Shown here: positions 22,421-29,145 of the stretch, piece after piece
Layout: every line of letters begins with the position of its first letter
How positions within the stretch are numbered: position 1 is the stretch's first letter
DNA from: Ruminococcus sp. UBA3800
GTDB lineage: Bacteria > Bacillota > Clostridia > Oscillospirales > Ruminococcaceae
NCBI GenBank assembly: GCA_002368715.1
Contig: DFEO01000077.1
Span: 1-29,145 of the forward strand
Reading direction: 5' to 3'
Length of the DNA: 29,145 nt
Made by a program: the position numbers and the translations under genes
Notes under the pieces: generated by a model
Databases searched by the model: none
The model's input: the letters and a program-made list of their open reading frames with translations, nothing else
Told to the model about the DNA's origin: nothing

Positions 22421-23728
22421 TCACTCCTCGGAGTCTTCTCTCTTTCTCTTGACATTGAGATATACAAGGCATCCGGCAACGATCACGGCAAGAGCCGCAG
22501 GTGCAGCTATCGAAATGATAACGCCTGTGGGGATAACACCCTCACGCTCGTTTACATATCCTGTGTAAACATCCTTGTCTGCTGCAATGCTTCCGGAAAC
22601 GGGATCCGTGTGGTTTATATCGTTATACTTAGCAACGGTCGCTGCTATCGTTTCTGTGGACTTATATTCCTCGGCATCCTCGGTAATGGCATAGGTCACA
22701 GGAGTAGTGCTGTTTACCTCAAGACCCTTCACCTTAACATACTCGCCGTCGCAAAGATAGAATGTATATCCTGCATTGAGCTGTGCGCCTGTCAGGCTGG
22801 TCACATTGTTGGCAGTCTGCATATCAGCCGCCGTATATTTTGTAGCTGATTTCTTGTCAGGCTCTTTTTCCCAGTTGCCATCAAGCTGATAAACAGTTGC
22901 CGCATTTGCACCTGTGGTCCTCACGGTCACAGCAAAGCGCTTATCCTTTGAGCCCTGATTTCCCGTAACTTCCTTACCGAATTCAAGATTCTGGGTATCA
23001 TATACGTTTGAAAAGCCCGTAGTCTTGTCAGCAAGTGTAGGTGCTGCAGGTGTAGTCGCCGGATTCTTTGCAGGAGCATCTTCGCCCTTATGCAGAACAT
23101 AGCTGTTGAGCTCCAGTGCACCATTATTGTCAACAACATAAACATCCAGGGTGATCGTCGTGTCGCTGTCATTTGTTACGCCGCTGATAGTTCCCGCTTC
23201 TGTTATCACATAGCGGTAAACACCGGGCTCATCAAAGGTCACTTCGCTAAAATCAACAGTGAGCGATTTAATGGATACCTTTTCATCAGTGGCAGACGCA
23301 TTGTCAAACCCTATCGTCTTGCCGCTAAGCGAATTGTCTCCCTCGTTTGTGGTGCTGTCAGCCGATGAGAAAGTAAGTGTTGCGCTCGTTGCAGTATCCA
23401 ATGTAATTGTGTTGTCCGCAGCAACGGTCTTTGCAAACTTTGCGCCTGCCGGTCCTGCAAGGATAGGCATCTTCTCGGAACCTGCTGTGTTATCAGCTGC
23501 AACAGCTGTTCCCGGAGCTATTGTGAAAGTATATGTTCCGTAAGGAACAGAAGCATCCTTATCCATTACCAGATACTTTTCAACGACCGGGAATGCCGGG
23601 TCAGCTGTACCGTTTCCGGTAAGGCCTGTTAGTGCTGTGTAATCTGCCGCCGATGCAGGTACCATCGACATCATTCCTGCTGCAAGCGCTGCTGCGGCAA
23701 AGCCTGCAAATAGTTTTTTGATCTTCAT
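22421..23728 (-). CDS. FctA-like major pilin with two isopeptide domains
   Basis: 435 residues; ATG with GGAGGG eight bases upstream. A signal peptide (1-28, cut near ASAADY) is followed by two Spy0128/FctA-type beta domains. Predicted intramolecular isopeptide triads: domain 1 K51 (VVEKYLV), E177 (YVITE), N241 (FSNVYD); domain 2 K252 (FGKEVTG), E350 (YAITE), N393 (YVNERE). The sorting signal is VIPTG (398-402), then a hydrophobic helix and KRKREDSEE. I infer that the shaft polymerises through Thr401 and a lysine in the inter-domain region (K214, K221 and K235 are candidates). The flanking genes, a SipA-like protein and a class B sortase, match the S. pyogenes FCT layout. The isopeptide assignments come from spacing and motif similarity only. 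Confidence 0.88.
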   Translation of the reverse strand: MKIKKLFAGFAAAALAAGMMSMVPASAADYTALTGLTGNGTADPAFPVVEKYLVMDKDASVPYGTYTFTIAPGTAVAADNTAGSEKMPILAGPAGAKFAKTVAADNTITLDTATSATLTFSSADSTTNEGDNSLSGKTIGFDNASATDEKVSIKSLTVDFSEVTFDEPGVYRYVITEAGTISGVTNDSDTTITLDVYVVDNNGALELNSYVLHKGEDAPAKNPATTPAAPTLADKTTGFSNVYDTQNLEFGKEVTGNQGSKDKRFAVTVRTTGANAATVYQLDGNWEKEPDKKSATKYTAADMQTANNVTSLTGAQLNAGYTFYLCDGEYVKVKGLEVNSTTPVTYAITEDAEEYKSTETIAATVAKYNDINHTDPVSGSIAADKDVYTGYVNEREGVIPTGVIISIAAPAALAVIVAGCLVYLNVKRKREDSEE

Positions 23729-23757
23729 CAGGTTATCCCTCCATAGTTAATATAGGT

Positions 23758-24336
23758 TTATATCCCTCTTCTTCTCATTATAAAAACGACCTTTCCTCTG
23801 CAATCCTCCAGCTTTATCCCGCCAAGAGTGCGGCTGTCGGAATTGTCGCTTCTAAAATCATTAAGGACGAACACACTGTCCTTGGGCACCTTGTAAGGGT
23901 AGCTTATGGCCGAGCCCTCGGCTGTGGTTGGAAACACCGTGTCCTCAAGCACTGCCCTGCCGTTTACAAAAATGCAATCATCTCTTATCTCGACAGTATC
24001 GCTTTCAAGTGCGACCACCCTGCCAAACCTCATCTCACCGCTCTGCTCATAAGCAACAGCATCGCCGGGAGCAAGCTCTGCAAGCTTGTATGTAAGGCAA
24101 AGATCGCCGTCTTTTATCATCGGATAAGCACTGTTCGTGTGGTTGACATACACCCCTGCCACGAACACCAGAAGCAGCGTTACAGCCGCTGCTGTTATGC
24201 CAAGTCGTATAAAAAAGCTTATAGCATACTGCTTGGCAGTCCGTTTTTTCTTCACGGGCTTGGTCTGAGTCTTCGGGCTTTCCTGTGTTTCGGGTGACTG
24301 CTGCGCTTTATCTTCTTGGGCAAGCTCCACAAGCAT
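23758..24336 (-). CDS. SipA/LepA-like pilus-associated signal peptidase homologue, catalytic Lys missing
   Basis: 192 residues from ATG 24336, which overlaps the upstream stop by one base (TGATG); a GTG three bases earlier is the alternative. A polar N-terminus (to ~32), one membrane helix (about 41-63), and a type I signal peptidase fold: NSAYPMIKDGD (Ser69 at the catalytic serine site), then MRFGRVVALESDTVEI, where the normal catalytic Lys before Arg is Gly105, and IFVNGRAV and SDNSDSRTLGG. The GDN motif near the end is changed to NDF. In S. pyogenes, SipA of the FCT island also lacks the catalytic Lys and is needed for pilus assembly without being a normal peptidase. Here the serine seems retained, so a chaperone or assembly role is likely, with residual catalysis unproven. 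Confidence 0.82.
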   Translation of the reverse strand: MLVELAQEDKAQQSPETQESPKTQTKPVKKKRTAKQYAISFFIRLGITAAAVTLLLVFVAGVYVNHTNSAYPMIKDGDLCLTYKLAELAPGDAVAYEQSGEMRFGRVVALESDTVEIRDDCIFVNGRAVLEDTVFPTTAEGSAISYPYKVPKDSVFVLNDFRSDNSDSRTLGGIKLEDCRGKVVFIMRRRGI

Positions 24337-25103
24337 CACCCGCTTTCCTTGTCAGGCGGTTCATCATCATCGGTACCCCTGCGCCGCCTTAGCAGTATCA
24401 CCGCCACTGCGCCCGCAGCCAGTCCCGTAAATCCGATCGCTACTGCTCCGCCTGTGTTCGGCGTGATAAAGCTCTTCCAGCTGTCATCTCTGCTCTGTGT
24501 CAGGCTCGAGCCGTCCGGCGAATTTCCGCTGCCTGTGCTTTTGTCCGAATCATCCTCCGGCAGGCTGTTGTCCTCATCCACCAGGCAGTCATTGGAAAAG
24601 ACTACCTCTGTCGGCTTGGCATCGCTGTCCTCGGCAGTCAGTGATATACCGCACACAAGCTCGTCTGCTTCATTATACAAAACAGCCGCATGAACGTGGT
24701 ATACCGTTTCATCAAAGATGATATCATCGCTGTCCCACACACGCTGAAAAACAGTGTATTCATAATTATCGGGCTCGTCGAACACTATCGGCCCGAACTC
24801 GAACTCACCGGATCCGGTCACCTCAGCCAGAGTTTGTTCGGGCAAAGGAGCACCGTTTTCAGCGGTCAGTTCAAAAGTAAACACTGTCCCTTCGGGGATG
24901 TTTCCGCTGCTGTCCTTAACACTCACAGGGATAGTGAGCGTGCAGGTGCCTGTTCCCGACGGACTCGGTCCGCCCTGAGCAGATGCAGCGAGAGTTTGTG
25001 CCGCAGTTAATACCGATATAGCTGCTGCGGCCATACAGCAGATCTTTTTTGCGATCAAATTTACATCACCACCTTGTGCGCCATCGGCAGGCTTATTCTT
25101 CAT
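24336..25103 (-). CDS. Minor (basal) pilin, FctA/FctB-like
   Basis: 255 residues from ATG 25103 (AGGA just upstream). A TTG at 25058 behind GGTGGTG would give a more typical signal peptide (LIAKKICCMAAAA...) and is a real alternative. Cleavage is likely after LAASA. One beta domain follows with the pilin-type segment VFDEPDNYEYTVFQ; the position where an isopeptide Glu is expected (YTVTE) is Gln120, so the internal bond may be absent. An acidic Ser/Asp-rich stalk (about 173-208) leads to the sorting signal ITPNTGG (213-219), a hydrophobic helix and RRRRG. Its TPNTG signal differs from the IPTG/LPTG of the other two surface proteins, suggesting recognition by the housekeeping sortase, as for the basal pilin FctB. 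First gene of the pilus operon. Confidence 0.8.
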   Translation of the reverse strand: MKNKPADGAQGGDVNLIAKKICCMAAAAISVLTAAQTLAASAQGGPSPSGTGTCTLTIPVSVKDSSGNIPEGTVFTFELTAENGAPLPEQTLAEVTGSGEFEFGPIVFDEPDNYEYTVFQRVWDSDDIIFDETVYHVHAAVLYNEADELVCGISLTAEDSDAKPTEVVFSNDCLVDEDNSLPEDDSDKSTGSGNSPDGSSLTQSRDDSWKSFITPNTGGAVAIGFTGLAAGAVAVILLRRRRGTDDDEPPDKESG

Positions 25104-25137
25104 TTTTCCTAAAAATGCTTACAATATCTTAATATAT

Positions 25138-25166
25138 ATCTTACCATATTTTTGCAAAGATGTCAA
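25138..25166 (-). promoter_or_regulatory. SigA promoter of the pilus operon
   Basis: On the minus strand, TTGACA (25161-25166), 17 bases, TAAGAT (25138-25143). It lies 34 bases before the first ATG. No other promoter was recognised within the operon, so expression of all five genes probably starts here. Confidence 0.82.
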
Positions 25167-25209
25167 CAATAAGTTCATAAATGCTGTAAATATCTGTCAG
25201 AAAACAAAG

Positions 25210-25245
25210 AGCTGTACCCCTTCCACATCGGGAAAAGGTACAGCT
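25210..25245 (-). terminator. Terminator of the GH2 gene
   Basis: A 15-bp stem (25210-25224 with 25231-25245) with 6-base loop. Two positions pair as G-U only in the minus-strand RNA (they are C/A mismatches on the plus strand), so the hairpin is built for the minus strand. It is followed there by CTTTGTTTTC. Confidence 0.8.
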
Positions 25246-25261
25246 TTCCGATCTTTTTTCT

Positions 25262-28200
25262 CTATTCAAATCTCACAGACCGCAGGTCGAAGTCGCTTCC
25301 GGGAAGGAATATCATCGAAAAAACGACCTTTCCGCTTATCCCCTCTATCGTGAAAGCTCTCTCTGTGTAGTCGTCCGCCTGCTCAAATTCACAGAGTATG
25401 CGTTTTTGCTCTGCGTTCTCGTCGGTGAACTGGAGATGTATACTGTTGACAGGCAGAGCCGAGCGCCCTTTGATATAAATGCGCTTCGGCGCTTTATCGC
25501 AAAAATCAAATGTGCCGAACGAGATCATAACATTGTTTCCAATGCCCGTTATCTCATCATCGCTTCGTTTGAACCTGTCGCCGTATATGCTCTCGGCGTG
25601 AACAGATGTCAGCTCGGCAGTTTCCTTGGCTCTCTTTTCAAAAACGAACCCTTGGATATTATACGAAACATCCGACGCCAGAACGATGGTATGTATGCCC
25701 CTCAGCAGTCTGTTCAGCTTATAGGTCATTGCCTGATAGGTCAGCCATATCGGTTTCAGGTCATAGACAAAGTCGCCTATCAGCTCGCCGCCCTCGCCGG
25801 GCACACCGTCATAAACCTTTATTCCGACCGGTGTCGCATAATTTGCAAACAGCGGTATAGTTATCGTATCGCTTCCGACCTCACCGAAATCGACGTTTTC
25901 AAAGCCTACCCAGCCGCCGCCCTCGCTTATGCCGGCTCCGTGCTGTATCCCGTTCGTCACGTTGCCGCCGCTTATCGTATACAGTCCGCCCGTGACAAAC
26001 GAATACGGGTCTGAGAGCGCACTTCCAAGACCCTGGGCACTAAGCCGCAGCATAGAGATAAGCCTGATCTTTTTCGTTCCGCAGCGGCTTACGGCTCTCA
26101 GGTAAAACTCTCCGTCCCCAAGCGCTTCCACGGTAACGCTGTTTTCGTCCTTTTGCGTTATCCTCGCATATCCGCAGTCGATACCGTCATATGTAGCTAT
26201 CCTGAATTCAACGTCCTTATACGGAGAGCTTTCGGGAAGCACTTTATAGTTTATCCTGAGCTTTTTCCTTTCAGGACCGAACACTGTTTCATCTGCCCGG
26301 AGCGCTATCCTGCGTGGAGATATATCATTTTCCTTTTCATCGCAGTCAAGCCTGCGCTCCGTGTTCCTTGCAGTAAAGCTTATGCCCTCGATCGCTTTGC
26401 TCTCGTCCGCTCTCAGCGTGAGCGTCTTTTCCGGCAGCCCGGGTGATGTCACTCTTACGATTATGTCGCCTGCTTTCTCCACAGGTGCGATCATCGCAAG
26501 CAGTCTGCCCGAGAACAATCTCCTTGATGTTCCCTTATACTGCTCATAATCCGTGGAGTCACCGTTATCGAGCCCGACAAGTCTTCCTGCGCCGCTGACA
26601 TCAACAAACACACGGTCTCTGCCGTTTGCAACAAAATTGCCGTCACTGTCATAAGCCGATATCTCAACAAATATCAGCTCCTCCGAGCCGCAGGCTATGC
26701 TTTGTCTGTCGGGCAAAAGCCTGATCTCGGCTGTTTCCGAGAATGAGCGCTGAACATCTCTTGCAAGCTCGTTTCCGTTCTCGTCATATGCTATCGCCAC
26801 AAGCTCGCCCTTGGAATACGGAAGCGTTTTTTTCATAGTCAGCTGCATAGGCCTATCGCCGAACACCTTGGAAGCGAGCTCCTCGCCGTTAAAATAAAGC
26901 TTTGCTTCAAAACAGTTCGTCGTCACAAGGACGTCTATCATCTCGCCCTCGTTAAAGTCCCAGTACGGGAAGATATGAACAAACGGGTCTTTCCTGCTGT
27001 CTGTCCACACAGCCTTATAAACATAGGCCGAGTCCTTCAGAAAGCCTGCTGTGTCGATCTGACCGAAATAGCTGTTCTTTGTCGAGTATGGGGTCGGCTC
27101 GCCTATATAATCAAATCCCGTCCAGATAAACTGTCCTGCGCAGAACTCTGCATCACGGTCGGATATCAGGTTATGCTCCCAGGACTTGGAAGCCCATGCA
27201 GGAGAGCTGTTGCCGAGAGCCGAGCACTGCTCGTCGTCCTCGCAGAGGATGTCCTTGTCGGCAGGAAAATGATATATACCTCTTGACTGGACTATCGAAG
27301 AGGTCTCGCTGCCGTAAATATTCCAGTCGGGGTGAGCCCTGTGGTGCTCCTCATAAAGACGCTCGGCATAGTTATATCCTGCGTTTTTGAGGATATCCGC
27401 ACATCGCTGTGCGTTATCCGAAGCCATATAGTTGGAGCCGATCGTCACAAACCCGTTTGCTTTCGGGTCATGGAGCTCGACAAGACCCTTGAGCAGACTT
27501 GTTACCTCCTGACCTCTCTCGGAAATGTGTGTATCGTATATCTCGTTTCCTATGCTCCAGCCGATAACTGACGGGTGATTCCTGTCACGGCGTATCCACG
27601 ACGCTGCGTCCCTCCTGACCCAGTCACCGAAGAACCTTGCATAGTCATTCTCTGTCTTTTTGAGCTCCCACATATCCAGAAACTCATCAATGATAAGAAA
27701 GCCCATTTCATCGGCAGCCTCCAGGAACTCGGGCGCCGGCGGGTTGTGGCTCGTCCTTATCGCATTCACGCCTATCGAGCGAAGTGTTCTGAGCTTTCTC
27801 TCAATAGCGCATTTGTTTACAGCAGCACCAAGCGCACCCAGGTCATGGTGCTCGCAAACGCCGTGCAGCTTGACGTGTCTTGAGTTGAGGAAGAAGCCTT
27901 TATCGCTCGTCATTACGGCGCTTCTGAAACCGAACCTTACGCTTACGCTGTCGATCTGCCTGTCCTCATCAAAAAGGCTGACCCTGCACTCATAAAGCTC
28001 GGGCTTTTCTATATCCCAAAGCTCAGGCTCGCAAACAAAAAGCTTCTGTTCGTTTTTTGAATATTTGAAACTGTCTCTGACGATCTCACCGGGCAGCGCT
28101 GACCTGTCGCAGGCACAAACCTTTGCCGTGCTTTCAGCCACTGTTTCATCACTGCCGTATTTGGTTATCACAGCTTTTAAACACAGCTTCTCGCAGCTTT

Positions 28201-28711
28201 TGTCATCGGGGCGCTCTGTTTGCGTCACAACAGTAACATTGCCGTCTGTGTCGGCGCTTATATAAACTCCGTCCGAAAGGATATGCGTGTTCTCATAGCG
28301 GACAAGTCTGACCTTTCGGTAGATGCCTGCTCCTGAATACCAGCGGGAGTTGGGCTCGATATGGTCAACACGCACAGCGACCAGGTTTTTCCCCGTGTGA
28401 AGATACTTCGTTATATCACACTCAAAGCTGGTGTAGCCGTATTTCCACTCGAACGCCTGAACACCGTTTACGTATATCCTGCAATCCATATACACCCCGT
28501 CAAAGCGCAGAGCGGTCCTTCGGCCGTCATCGGGGATATCGACAGTTCTTCTATACCAGCCTGTCGAATTTTCATACAGATCATTTGTGTCATAAATGAG
28601 CCAGTCATGCGGAAGGTCTACCTCGGACCAGTTTTTCACTTCACCGTATACGGTCCCGGGGCTGCATTTGCAGAACTCCCATTTGTCGCAAATAAGGATC
28701 ATATCACGCAT
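25262..28711 (-). CDS. Cytoplasmic glycoside hydrolase family 2 (beta-galactosidase-like), multidomain
   Basis: 1149 residues; ATG with AAGGGTG upstream. No signal peptide, so an intracellular enzyme acting on imported oligosaccharides. A GH2 sugar-binding domain (about 1-140), an Ig-like domain (about 145-265) and a TIM barrel (about 270-590) with the acid/base Glu390 in VIGWSIGNE and the nucleophile Glu469 in IYGSETSS. A DUF4982-like domain follows (about 605-690, FPYWDFNEGEMIDVLVTTN), then another beta domain and a large C-terminal part with carbohydrate-binding-like folds (about 900-1149). This is longer than classical LacZ (1024) and typical of gut Clostridia GH2 enzymes. Substrate cannot be read from sequence; beta-galactoside or beta-glucuronide/mannoside are possible. 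Monocistronic, with its own consensus promoter and terminator; no transporter is adjacent. Confidence 0.9.
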   Translation of the reverse strand: MRDMILICDKWEFCKCSPGTVYGEVKNWSEVDLPHDWLIYDTNDLYENSTGWYRRTVDIPDDGRRTALRFDGVYMDCRIYVNGVQAFEWKYGYTSFECDITKYLHTGKNLVAVRVDHIEPNSRWYSGAGIYRKVRLVRYENTHILSDGVYISADTDGNVTVVTQTERPDDKSCEKLCLKAVITKYGSDETVAESTAKVCACDRSALPGEIVRDSFKYSKNEQKLFVCEPELWDIEKPELYECRVSLFDEDRQIDSVSVRFGFRSAVMTSDKGFFLNSRHVKLHGVCEHHDLGALGAAVNKCAIERKLRTLRSIGVNAIRTSHNPPAPEFLEAADEMGFLIIDEFLDMWELKKTENDYARFFGDWVRRDAASWIRRDRNHPSVIGWSIGNEIYDTHISERGQEVTSLLKGLVELHDPKANGFVTIGSNYMASDNAQRCADILKNAGYNYAERLYEEHHRAHPDWNIYGSETSSIVQSRGIYHFPADKDILCEDDEQCSALGNSSPAWASKSWEHNLISDRDAEFCAGQFIWTGFDYIGEPTPYSTKNSYFGQIDTAGFLKDSAYVYKAVWTDSRKDPFVHIFPYWDFNEGEMIDVLVTTNCFEAKLYFNGEELASKVFGDRPMQLTMKKTLPYSKGELVAIAYDENGNELARDVQRSFSETAEIRLLPDRQSIACGSEELIFVEISAYDSDGNFVANGRDRVFVDVSGAGRLVGLDNGDSTDYEQYKGTSRRLFSGRLLAMIAPVEKAGDIIVRVTSPGLPEKTLTLRADESKAIEGISFTARNTERRLDCDEKENDISPRRIALRADETVFGPERKKLRINYKVLPESSPYKDVEFRIATYDGIDCGYARITQKDENSVTVEALGDGEFYLRAVSRCGTKKIRLISMLRLSAQGLGSALSDPYSFVTGGLYTISGGNVTNGIQHGAGISEGGGWVGFENVDFGEVGSDTITIPLFANYATPVGIKVYDGVPGEGGELIGDFVYDLKPIWLTYQAMTYKLNRLLRGIHTIVLASDVSYNIQGFVFEKRAKETAELTSVHAESIYGDRFKRSDDEITGIGNNVMISFGTFDFCDKAPKRIYIKGRSALPVNSIHLQFTDENAEQKRILCEFEQADDYTERAFTIEGISGKVVFSMIFLPGSDFDLRSVRFE

Positions 28712-28756
28712 AAGAACACCCTTTCATATAAAAATATTACACTGAGTATTTTTGAA

Positions 28757-28785
28757 ATTATACACCATTTACATTGCATTGTCAA
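28757..28785 (-). promoter_or_regulatory. Consensus SigA promoter of the GH2 gene
   Basis: On the minus strand, TTGACA (28780-28785), 17 bases, TATAAT (28757-28762); both hexamers are perfect. The predicted leader to the ATG at 28711 is about 38 bases. Confidence 0.9.
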
Positions 28786-28791
28786 TACCAA

Positions 28792-28816
28792 AAAATGAAA
28801 TTTTCCGTTTCATTTT
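28792..28816. promoter_or_regulatory. 9-bp inverted repeat upstream of the GH2 promoter
   Basis: AAAATGAAA (28792-28800) and TTTCATTTT (28808-28816) are perfect inverted copies separated by 7 bases, 6 bases upstream of the -35. The position suits an activator site or upstream element for a sugar-responsive regulator. AT-rich palindromes arise by chance more easily, so this is tentative. Confidence 0.4.
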
Positions 28817-28849
28817 CAGATCACTTGACCGCCCGCCCCAAACCTATGC

Positions 28850-28887
28850 AAAAAAGGCCCCGGAGAAGTTTTGTGTTCTCCGGGGTC
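28850..28887 (-). terminator. Strong intrinsic terminator of the gene entering from the right
   Basis: CCCCGGAGAA (28858-28867) pairs perfectly with TTCTCCGGGG (28876-28885), 8-base loop, extended by a G-U and a G-C pair. On the minus strand it is followed by TTTTTT, so it ends the transcript of the partial gene at the window edge. Confidence 0.92.
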
Positions 28888-28903
28888 CGGTGTTTAACGG
28901 GTC

Positions 28904-29032
28904 TTACTGTATCACTTCCGGCTGTATCTTTGCATTGGTATATTCGATGTGATCTTTCGTGATACTGTTAATAACTATGGGTTCGGTTTAATTCAGCATT
29001 TTGATGAGCTCTGATCCCAAAGTTACAGTTTC
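28904..29032 (-). pseudogene. Decayed coding remnant resembling the end of the neighbouring gene
   Basis: In one minus-strand frame this reads ETVTLGSELIKMLN, stop (28988-28990), then TEPIVINSITKDHIEYTNAKIQPEVIQ, stop (28904-28906). The segment YTNAKIQPEVI resembles YTNAKIDPTVV at the end of the partial gene at 29034-29144, and the DNA also matches there (GCATTrGTATA on the plus strand). It is one base out of frame with that gene. It looks like a duplicated and broken 3' end. The family is not recognised. Confidence 0.5.
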
Positions 29033-29033
29033 T

Positions 29034-29144
29034 TTAATTTGTCTCATCAACAACAGTCGGATCAATCTTTGCATTAGTATAAACAAGATAAGAATCCTTA
29101 AAGCTGTTTGACGCACCGAGAAGCTCTGCCGTAATAGAAATCTT
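29034..29144 (-). CDS. 3' end of an unrecognised gene (runs off the window)
   Basis: 36 codons and a TAA (29034-29036) are visible on the minus strand; the 5' part lies beyond the right edge. The visible C-terminus includes ITAELLGASNSFKDSYLVYT and NAKIDPTVVDETN. No family is recognised. The strong terminator at 28850-28887 shows that this strand is transcribed to that point. The sequence is too short for domain assignment. A similar tail just downstream suggests either duplication or a frameshift extending the original protein. Confidence 0.5.
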   Translation of the reverse strand, partial: KISITAELLGASNSFKDSYLVYTNAKIDPTVVDETN

Positions 29145-29145
29145 G

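Overview
The window looks like chromosome of a Gram-positive, spore-forming gut or rumen Clostridia, most like Ruminococcus/Oscillospiraceae. The grounds are a YpeB-type spore germination protein, a cellulosome-style type I dockerin on a secreted lysozyme, sortase-anchored pili, strong consensus SigA promoters with 17-bp spacers, and GC near 50% where I counted it. No tRNA, rRNA, CRISPR array, transposase or phage gene was seen. Layout, left to right: (1) 1-271, palindromic non-coding DNA and a putative forespore promoter, then ypeB (+). (2) A minus-strand secreted GH25 lysozyme with three FN3 domains and a dockerin, divergent from a plus-strand soluble histidine-kinase-like protein; each has its own near-consensus promoter. 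(3) 5088-13024 (-), a tight eight-gene operon: degenerate EAL protein, TasA/camelysin-like membrane-anchored protein, SipW-type signal peptidase, membrane-anchored McrB-type AAA+ ATPase, DUF2357 protein with a very long charged helix, second SipW-type signal peptidase with an acidic N-terminal extension, single-pass membrane protein, small coiled-coil protein. (4) 13327-25103 (-), a pilus operon arranged like a streptococcal FCT island: minor pilin, catalytically altered SipA-like signal peptidase, FctA-like major pilin, class B sortase and a 2747-residue multidomain adhesin. (5) 25262-28711 (-), a large cytoplasmic GH2 glycosidase. (6) 28850-29145 (-), a terminator, a decayed coding remnant and the 3' end of an unrecognised gene. 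How the parts work together: both large operons concern the cell surface. The pilus operon should build a covalently polymerised pilus whose tip or shaft carries the giant adhesin; that adhesin contains an AT-rich BspA/DUF285-type cassette that looks swapped in. The eight-gene operon combines TasA-type export (SipW peptidases and a TasA-like protein) with a membrane-tethered McrB/DUF2357 ATPase pair and a probable non-catalytic EAL protein. I do not know a described system with this composition, and it is the best candidate here for something new. Its function (envelope assembly, c-di-GMP-linked surface switching, or defence) cannot be settled from sequence alone.
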